Positions 56,650 through 64,000 of a DNA stretch of 64,000 bases are shown one piece after another; position 1 is the first letter of the stretch, and every line of letters begins with the position of its first letter. Source of the DNA: Lantana camara (taxonomy: Eukaryota; Streptophyta; Magnoliopsida; Lamiales; Verbenaceae); the NCBI GenBank assembly GCA_037501455.1, contig CM074858.1, forward strand, positions 83,116,501-83,180,500, written 5' to 3'. The notes beneath the pieces were generated by a model. It ran no database searches. It worked only from the letters and a program-made list of their open reading frames with translations, and was not told the origin of the DNA. Made by a program: the position numbers and the translations under genes.

Positions 56650-59600
56650 TTTGAAAACCTAACCTGAACCAATGAACGACCTCAATATGGCAGAAAGGGT
56701 GATATAGACTAAGGGAAAAGTTCTCTTTAATCAGACATCAATATCTACGGCCTAGAAAGCCAGTAAGTGGAAGAAAGAAGAAGGAAAAGTTCCTAATCAA
56801 AGGTTCAGAAATAGAAAGTCAAATCCGACAATGGAAAAGTGTTTCTATTTCGGTGGTAATGGGTATTAGAAAAAGAAATTGTCCAAAAGACTTAGTTTGT
56901 CTGTTTGCTACGCCGTTTAGATAAGATATGAAGATATCTTACTCATTGAAAGTATGTTTAGTTGGGAATTCACCAGACTCCTGGTATGTGGATTCGAGCT
57001 CAATTAATCATATTTGTAATTCGTTGCGAAGATTCAAACTAACCAGGAAGTTTGAAAAACGGCCAACACACAACTATTGCTCAGGGATAATACAAGTGAA
57101 TTGTATTAGCAGTAAGGACTATAAAGTCGTATTTTGGCAATAGGGTTTTAATATTATACGTGCTATATATACAGATATTTGATTTCTGTGAGTTATTTGA
57201 TAATTAATGTTCTAACAGTTTATTTTAAATAAAGGTTTACCATTAAGCAAAATAAAAGGTTTATTTGTCCTTGCACAATAAAACATGGTCTTTTATACCT
57301 CAATGAAAACCCTATTTTAAGTTTAACATTAAGAAAGCTTGACTTACCATCTAAGAGGAAAAACTTCTACGTGGCACCTATCTATTGGTCAATTGAATCT
57401 GAATAGGATCCAAAAACTGATTGTTGAGTCCTATCGACTTGAAAATAGTGTCAATCTGCGAATCCTATTTAGAAAGTTATAATGACCAAGAAGCCTTTTT
57501 TGAGACAAAGGGTATTTAAGCCATAAAGTTGCTTGCGTCAGTTCATATGGATATGGGATCCTATGAATGTTCAAGCAAGAGGAAGTTTTGGATATTTCAT
57601 CATTCGTTTGGATGATCACTCTAGATTCAAATATGTTTGGTTGATGAGACTTAAGTCTGTATTTTTAAAGAGTTCAAAGAATATAAGACTAAAGTCAAAG
57701 AGTCAAATTAGAAAATATATCAAGGCACTTCGATTAGATTGAAGTAGTGATAAGTATCTATGCTCAGAGTTAAATAGAATTTCTCAAATGATATTAGATC
57801 TCAACTATCTGTATGAGATATGTCTTAGCAAAGATGTATTGTAGGAAAGAGAAATAGAACTTTGATAATGATGGTAAGATTCATGAAGAGTCATGCTGCC
57901 CTGCGAATTTTGTTTTGGAGTCTTGTGCTAAAAAAGGACAAAACACACTAAACCTTTTTCTATCTAAGTCAGTTCCTAAAACACAGATGGATCTATAGCT
58001 AGGGTGAAAACCCTGTATCTTTTATCTTTGGATTTAAGGTAACCTGACCCATGTGTTAAGGATGGATCCTGATAAGTTAGAACAAAAGAACAAATGACAA
58101 AGGTTTACTTGTTCTAAGGTTATCCTAGAAGAACAAGGGGTGGTATATTTTGTAATTTGAGAAATCACAAAAGATGTTTGTGAATATTTCAAAGATGATT
58201 ACGTAAATAACCACAAAGGGTGGAAGCAAAATAGTGTTAAAAGAAAATAACAATATTTGATACTGATTTCCATAAACTCGTGATAATTGAAAATGTATTA
58301 GATACATGTGATGTACCAAATATAACATGTGATGTAGAGATATGTACACGAGAGCATCATTATAGTGGGAGGATTGTTAGGACACCTGACGAGGTACCTA
58401 AGATTAACCCAAGTGGTTGAATCTAACGTATCTGATCCTGTCACGTGTAGTGAAGCTGTGGATGATATAGACGCTGACCGTTTGGTCAAAAGCCATTGAA
58501 TCATAGTTAGAATCTTAGTATTCTAACAAAGTCTTAAACTTGTGGAGGCGACTGAAGGCATTAAACCCATTAGATGCAATTGGGTTCTACAAGAAAATAA
58601 AAGGATAAAATGGACGAAAAAGTAGAGACTTTAGAGCAAAACTTATGGCAAGGGATTTTATATAGGAAGAAGAAATCAGTTATGAGGTCTTCTTGCCTAT
58701 AGCAATGCTTAAGTCCATTATCCTCTCCATTTTATCTCATTTAATTATGAGATTTGACAAATGGATAAAAAGACTATGTTCTTGAACGGGCATCTTCAAG
58801 AAGAAGAGCTATATGGCACAACGTGAAGGCTTCACAGCCAAAAATCAGGTACATATAATGCAAGCTTAATAGATCGATTTATGATCTTAAGCAAGCGTCT
58901 AGACTATGGAGCATCAGAATTATAAGGCAATTTAAATTCTTTGGATTTGTATAATTGCCTGATGAACCATGAGTGTACAAAATGACATCATGATAGCGTT
59001 GTAACATTTTCACTTTGTACGTAATTAATATTCTGCTCATTGGGAATGATGCAAGAATTTTATTAGTGGTCAAGATTCGGACGTCAAATCATTTTGACAA
59101 GAAAAGACCTATGTGAGACCAATGCTATTCCAAGGATCAGACTTTTATTGTGATCATAGGAATAAGGAGATTGGTTTGTCACAAGAAGCATATATGGATA
59201 AGATGCTGGTAAGGTATAATATGACAAACTCCAAGAAAGGTTCATTACCTTTTAGATATGTAATTTATCTATCTCGGGATCAGTGTCCTAAGACAACTGA
59301 AGAGATAGAAGACATGATTAGAGTTCCGCAGCGGAAGCTTTATTTATGTCATATTATGTACAAGGCCAGCTGTCTATTACGAAATAGGTCTAAGTCGGCG
59401 GATATTATTCAAACCCTAGAATCTGACACTTGGTAGTAGTGAAAGCATATATTGGAGTACTTGAGAAGGACTTGCGATTATATGCTTGTCTACCACAGTG
59501 GTGAGCTCATTTCAATAGAGTACACAGATTCGGATTTGCAATCTGATTTGTATTCTAAATGTTTGACATCAGAATACGTCTTTACTCTAAAAGGGAAGCC

Positions 59601-59840
59601 ATTAATTTGGGGAATATTAAGCAAACTTGTATTGCTTACTTCACCACAGAAGGTAGATACATGGTAGCTGAGAAGCAATCAAAGAGATATATTGGCTTCA
59701 AGATTTCCTGAAAGTTGGCTAAGTGTAAGAAACATCTAAAAGATTCCTTTACTAAAGTATTGGCGCAAAAGAGTACAAAACGGGTTTTGACACTCATGTG
59801 AAAGGAATAAGACTTAGATGTGTGGCCAAATAATTTAGGG
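56650..59840 (+). pseudogene. copia-B2 gag-pol, heavily decayed
   Basis: Only scraps can be read: a protease stretch SPDSWYVDSSSINHICNSL (56955-57030), integrase pieces (about 57530-57740), RT remnants near 58560-58800, LSQEAYMDKMLVRYNM and SRDQCPKTTEEIEDM (59180-59320) and RNase H EYTDSDLQSDL (59518-59550). Order matches copia-B1. Stops and frameshifts occur every few dozen codons. Confidence 0.8.
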
Positions 59841-59852
59841 CAAGTGGGAGAT
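59838..59852 (+). other. copia-B2 polypurine tract
   Basis: GGGCAAGTGGGAGAT immediately before the 3' LTR. Confidence 0.75.
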
Positions 59853-61755
59853 TGTTGGGAATAGTGCCCTGAAAATTCAATTTATTGAATTAATTAAACT
59901 GAATTTACAGCGAGTTGTGAGTATTTCACATATTGATAATTAATGGCGTGTGTTGGTATTCTTATATGAAATGTGTTTCATAGGAAAAGACTTTGAATAC
60001 CGAAATCACGTCTCATTAAAGTTCTACGTAAGATAAAAAAATGTTCTTATGAAGACTATAACGTGGTTCTATAAGATGATTAGTCTTTTGTCATAAGGAA
60101 TGGTGATTCCAATTATAACACGTTGATGATTTTCAATAGGATTGGAAACATTGAACTGGACCACTGAGATTATTTATTTTATACTGCTATCTAAAATGAA
60201 TAAAATCTCAGGAAGCATTGTACTCTTAATCCTGATAATATTTTGGCTTTAGCCATGTAGTGTTAGTCACTGTAATATGCTCGAAGTGAGGTCTCGGCAA
60301 CGGTGGCCAAAATACTTTGTATGTTCGGTGACAACATGAAATGTGCTAAAGAGTTGTATTGATCGAGGAATCTATGGCCTTGCTGGAAGGTAAAAGATAT
60401 CCCTAAAATAGATTTGCAAAAGTTCAAATTAAGACTTTGGACAAAGCACTTCGCGTGATACGTCACCGAAGTTGTATGTTGAATGTGTTTCACATACAGA
60501 GAATTTGAATTTAAGACGAATCAAGAAATTTCAAATTAGAGATGAAAAATAAATGATAGTAGTTGCAATTTATTTTTCATGGATATCTACACGGAGGAGC
60601 GAAATGCGAAATTATTCTAGATCAAGAAATTCGTGAATAATTTAATTAATTTTAGAGTGCAACAATATTTATTTAGTGGAATTAAATATTGTTAAACGGT
60701 AATTAATTATTATCATGAGATGATAATATATTAATCCGTTTGGAGCTCAAATTAATTAGTCCTGCAGGTCCCCCTGCAAGCCCCAATTGAAAACCCGAAG
60801 AGAAAATATTAAAAGGAGAAAGAGAAATGAATTTATTTTAAGAAAATAAATTAAAATTCCAAAGAGTTTGAAGTGCCCGGAATTTTATTTTGGAAAAAAT
60901 AAAATTTTCATCGAAAAAAAAAATTATTTTTTTGATGACGTGGCAGCTGAAGTGGCATGCCACGTCAGCGAGTCAGCTGCCATGTGGTGCTGATTGGGAG
61001 CTGCGTGTGCGCCACGTGTAAGGCTGAGATCGCTCCACGTCAACGAAAATGAATGGTCCAAATTTGATTTGGACCGGGTCGGACAACGGGTTAACAGATC
61101 GGGTCAGTGAATCAGGTCAAAGGGTAGGGCCGGGTCAAACAAGACACGCGGTAGAACCGGGATTGGCCACGTGTCGAACCGGACCGGACCGGGTTCGGTC
61201 GGACCAGTTCAAGGCCAGGAACCCTAGGCCGTATGTGCTTCACACGCGCCACCTTCAGGGGGCGCGTGAGGGCGCGTCCGGTGGCCAATCGGCGCGTTCT
61301 CGGCAGCGTTGGACTCGTGGCGATGAGAGCTTCAATGTACTCACCTGGGAATTCGTGTCCAAGTAAGTGGGGGTGTGATTAGAGAAATACTTTCGGAGCC
61401 CACACTCCGAGGGTTTCTCTGGGGTTATTGCAAGGAAGCTCTGCCGGTCTCACGAATGGGAAAGGAGATGGAAAAATGCTGTTAGATAGCCATGTTTGTA
61501 GTACGGTAATATTTTACTGTTGTATTATTTTAAGCATGGTAAATTATATGCTTTTAAGTGTTAATTGCATGTTATATATTTATCTACTTAAGTGATTTAA
61601 AATTTATTATCAATTGCATGTATATACTTGAGTAGATCAGGCTAGTCTTCCGCTATTGTATTAAAATGTTTTAGAAATATTTTAATACTTGTATTATAAA
61701 CAAAATTTTAAAATGTGGTCCCGGACCGCTACTGTTCTGGGCCCACCACACAGCA
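59853..61755 (+). repeat. copia-B2 3' LTR (1903 bp, internally deleted)
   Basis: Close match to the 5' LTR (about 2% differences in the first 430 bp by eye). After GGGGGTGTGA (about 61378) it jumps to TTAGAGAAATAC, losing about 245 bp that hold the TATA box. It also differs by a roughly 30-bp gap near 60830 and a small insertion near 61305. Confidence 0.88.
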
Positions 61756-61760
61756 GTACT

Positions 61761-62282
61761 CGGTGCAGATAACTGAGACTTAATCCCATTTGCAGTGAGA
61801 AATTCTAGAAACTCTGTAGACAAATATTCTCCACCACAATCCGATCGAAGTGCCTTTATACATTTTCCAATTTGATTCTCGACTTCAGCCTTATATTCTT
61901 TGAACTTTTTAAAAGCTTCAGACTTATGTGTCATCAAATAGGCATATCTGTATCTGGAATAATCATCCGTAAAAGTGATGAAACACTCAAAACCTCATCT
62001 TGCTTGAATACTCATAGGACCACACACATCTGTATGAATTAATTCAAGCAACTATGTGGCTCGATTACCTTTGGTCTTGAAAGACCTCTTGGTCATTGTT
62101 CCTTCTAAACAGGATTCGCAAACTGGAAGTTCTGTCAAGTCCAAAGGACTTAATAGTCAATCCAAAATTAGTGTTTGGATCTTATTTTGATTACTATGAC
62201 CGAGGCGTAGGTGCCACTTGTTTGCCTCATTAGGCATAGGAGTTTTTCTCTTGGATGGTAAGTCAAGTTTAGCATTGTTATG
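61761..62282 (-). pseudogene. copia-B1 integrase N-terminal part
   Basis: Continuation of the integrase split by copia-B2: SEAFKKFKEYKAEVENQIGK, CIKALRSDCGGEYLSTEFLE and NGIKSQLSAP, with the GAG-pre-integrase region further upstream in other frames (e.g. around 62100-62200). The frame reads into the copia-B2 LTR after LSAPST. Confidence 0.8.
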
Positions 62283-63518
62283 TTAGGAATTAAGGTTTTT
62301 ATCGGGGTATGATAAGAAAAGACCATTGCATATTGTACCAGAGCAAATAAACCTTTTGTTATGCTTAATGGTTAAACATCGTTTAAAATAAACACTAAAA
62401 CCATTATTCATTAAACAACTAACATAAATCAGATTTCTGCGTATAGATGGTACATATAAAGTGTCTTTTAAAACCAAAACTCTACTGCCAAAATATAATT
62501 CTACAGTCCCTACTGCTAATACATATATACTAGTATTATCTCCGAGCAGTAGCTGCATCTCGCCATCTTCAAGCTTCCTGGTTAGCTTGAATCCCTGTAA
62601 TGAATTGCAGATATGATTAGTTGAACCTGAGTCCACACACCAGGAATCTGGTGGAGTTCCAACTAAACATACTTCTAATAAACAAGACATCATTATTCCT
62701 TGTGCAGATGACTTAGCAGGAAGACTGGCCAAGTATTTTGGGCAATTCCTTTTCCAGTGCCCATTTCCTCCACAATGGAAACATTTTCCTTTGCTTGGCT
62801 TAGCTTTCTTCTTCTGAACCTTACCGTTAGGATTGAAAACTTTTCCCTTTCCTTTCTTCCATTTATTGGCTTTTGGAGCCGTGGAAGTGGACGCCTGTGC
62901 CAGGAGAACCGTTCCCTTAACTTTCATTACCCCTTCTGCCACCTTGAGTTCATTCATTAGTTCAGGCAGCGTGAAATCTAACTTATTCATAGAATAATTC
63001 TGCCTGAACGTATCAAATGATTTTGGAAGAGAGCACAGGATCATATCCTGTTTTCTGAGATTATCCATCTTAACACCAAGGCTCTCAATCTCGTTCAGAT
63101 AAGCCATCATGTTCATAACATGATCCTGAATAGGTGATCCTTCAGACATCTTAGTTACCAACAACCTTCTTATCAGCTCGTGCCTAGGTGCACGATTCTG
63201 TCCACCAAACATCTGCTGAAGATGTTCCATCATGTTCTTAGCAGTAGGCATCTCATGCATTTGATTTTTAAGAACATTCGAGACAGATGCCAGGATGTTA
63301 GACATAGCCAGATCATTATTCTTGATCCACTTTGCATAAGTGTCTTTCAAAGCCTAGGTGGCTGTGGTTTTTGGTACCCCTGGACAAGGTTCAGTGAGCA
63401 CATGTTTTAAACCCTCGTGTCCAAACACCATATCAAGATTCATTTTCCAATCAACATAGTTTGAACCTTCAAGCCAATTTTCCTTAATAATTGATTGAAG
63501 CGGGCTATCGGACGTCAT
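62283..63518 (-). pseudogene. copia-B1 gag and protease, one in-frame TAG
   Basis: ATG at 63516-63518: MTSDSPLQSIIKENWLEGSN, YVDWKMNLDMVFGHEGLKHV; TAG at 63354-63356; then an open frame of 355 codons. Gag block MMEHLQQMFGGQNRAPRHEL, zinc knuckle CFHCGGNGHWKRNC (C-x2-C-x4-H-x4-C), aspartic protease CVDSGSTNHICNSL, and VLKDTLYVPSIRRNL. Apart from the TAG the frame is intact from start to end of protease. Confidence 0.87.
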
Positions 63519-64000
63519 TGTTTTAAAACTAAAATATTTAAAATACGCGCAAGTTATGAATCTGTATATTACTTCTTTAGCGTCTAACCATTAAATGAAA
63601 ACCACATAAGCATTTTGGTTTATGCAATGACGACTGAACTAACCGCGGTTAGCTCCCCGGAAGCGAGGTCGAAAACTACTTAGAAAAGCAAGAACTATTC
63701 TTAATTAACATGTCATCTAGGTAACTCTTACCAAACTATGTTAATCCATCACGTCAACCTTTGGTCTCTAAGTGAGTGTAACAGAGCTCCGAATGGAGGT
63801 TAATACATTACTCAGTCAGGTGTACACCATTATCTAGAAATTCGTACTAGTAGGTCAAGACACTCCACGGAAGTGTGGTCGTGCTGACGTTCCCCGTATT
63901 TCATTCTATCCAACGAAGTCTAATCTTGTATACCGCCAACACATACCCGCCGAAGGGAATAGTACGTATCCACTATACTATAGACGGGCAATGGAGACCC
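63519..64000 (-). other. copia-B1 leader (5' UTR), continues past the window
   Basis: Homologous to the copia-B2 leader 55650-56090 in inverted orientation, including the four stem-loop sites. First stem at 63939-63969, second at about 63853-63888. No coding potential. Confidence 0.8.

Larger units (their letters stand above)
52845..61755 (+). mobile_element. Ty1/copia retrotransposon copia-B2, inserted in copia-B1 integrase
   Basis: Same family as copia-B1, opposite orientation. 5' LTR 52845-54994, PBS, leader with stem-loops, highly decayed gag-pol 56650-59830, PPT, 3' LTR 59853-61755. Target duplication GTACC (52840-52844) / GTACT (61756-61760), one mismatch. The duplication site is in the conserved integrase block APGTPQQNGVVER. 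The 3' LTR lacks about 245 bp. Confidence 0.9.
48613..64000 (-). mobile_element. Ty1/copia retrotransposon copia-B1, minus orientation, 5' end outside the window
   Basis: 3' LTR (element orientation) 48613-50641, then pol and gag reading leftwards, split by copia-B2 (52845-61755). Leader 63519-64000 runs off the right edge, so the 5' LTR is not seen. Inserted in the LINE-2 RT. Frames are long but broken, e.g. by TAG in gag at 63354-63356. Confidence 0.9.

Overview
The window is nuclear DNA of a flowering plant, almost certainly a eudicot. It has GT-AG introns in a plant phospholipase D gene, AT-rich intergenic DNA, and nested plant-type Ty3/gypsy, Ty1/copia, L1-type LINE, hAT and PIF/Harbinger-like elements. 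The exact taxon cannot be read from the sequence. No bacterial genes, CRISPR arrays or RNA genes were found.

Region 1 (1-9.2 kb) is the only recognisable host gene: the last ten exons (614 codons) of a phospholipase D delta-type gene on the + strand, with both HKD catalytic motifs. Its 5' part lies left of the window. One intron (5198-6837) carries a PIF/Harbinger-like MITE with TAA target duplications. The last exon is split by a 959-bp Ds-like hAT element flanked by a perfect 8-bp duplication, which cuts off the last 33 codons.

Region 2 (9.2-24.9 kb) holds degenerate Harbinger-like copies and a complete Ty3/gypsy element of the Tat lineage (10498-23028, minus strand). It has two 800-bp LTRs differing at about six positions, a tRNA-Asp-like PBS, a polypurine tract, and a gag-pro-RT-RH-aRH-INT reading frame broken only by one early TAG. 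In the opposite orientation it carries an intact 881-codon gene in three exons with its own TATA box. Two MITE-like inverted-repeat elements follow (23.1-24.4 kb).

Region 3 (25.0-45.05 kb) is a 5'-truncated L1-type LINE with a poly(A) tail and a 14-bp target duplication. It was later opened by (i) a short element with 28-bp inverted repeats that was itself hit by a 3.1-kb solo LTR (TSD TGTCC), and (ii) a Ty1/copia element (copia-A, TSD TGGCA) whose leader contains a 3.0-kb solo LTR (TSD TTGGA).

Region 4 (45.2-64 kb) is a second LINE of the same kind. It is interrupted by a minus-strand copia element (copia-B1) that runs off the right edge. Inside the copia-B1 integrase sits a plus-strand member of the same family (copia-B2, TSD GTACC/GTACT).

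The most interesting unlabelled signals are arrays of short stem-loops in the long 5' leaders of both copia families, each with a family-specific loop motif repeated about every 80-130 nt. In the copia-B family one stem shows a compensatory base-pair change between the two copies. Other points of note are the spliced antisense gene of the Tat element, the hAT hit in the PLD C-terminus, and 3'-LTR deletions in both plus-strand copia elements that remove the TATA/R/U5 region.
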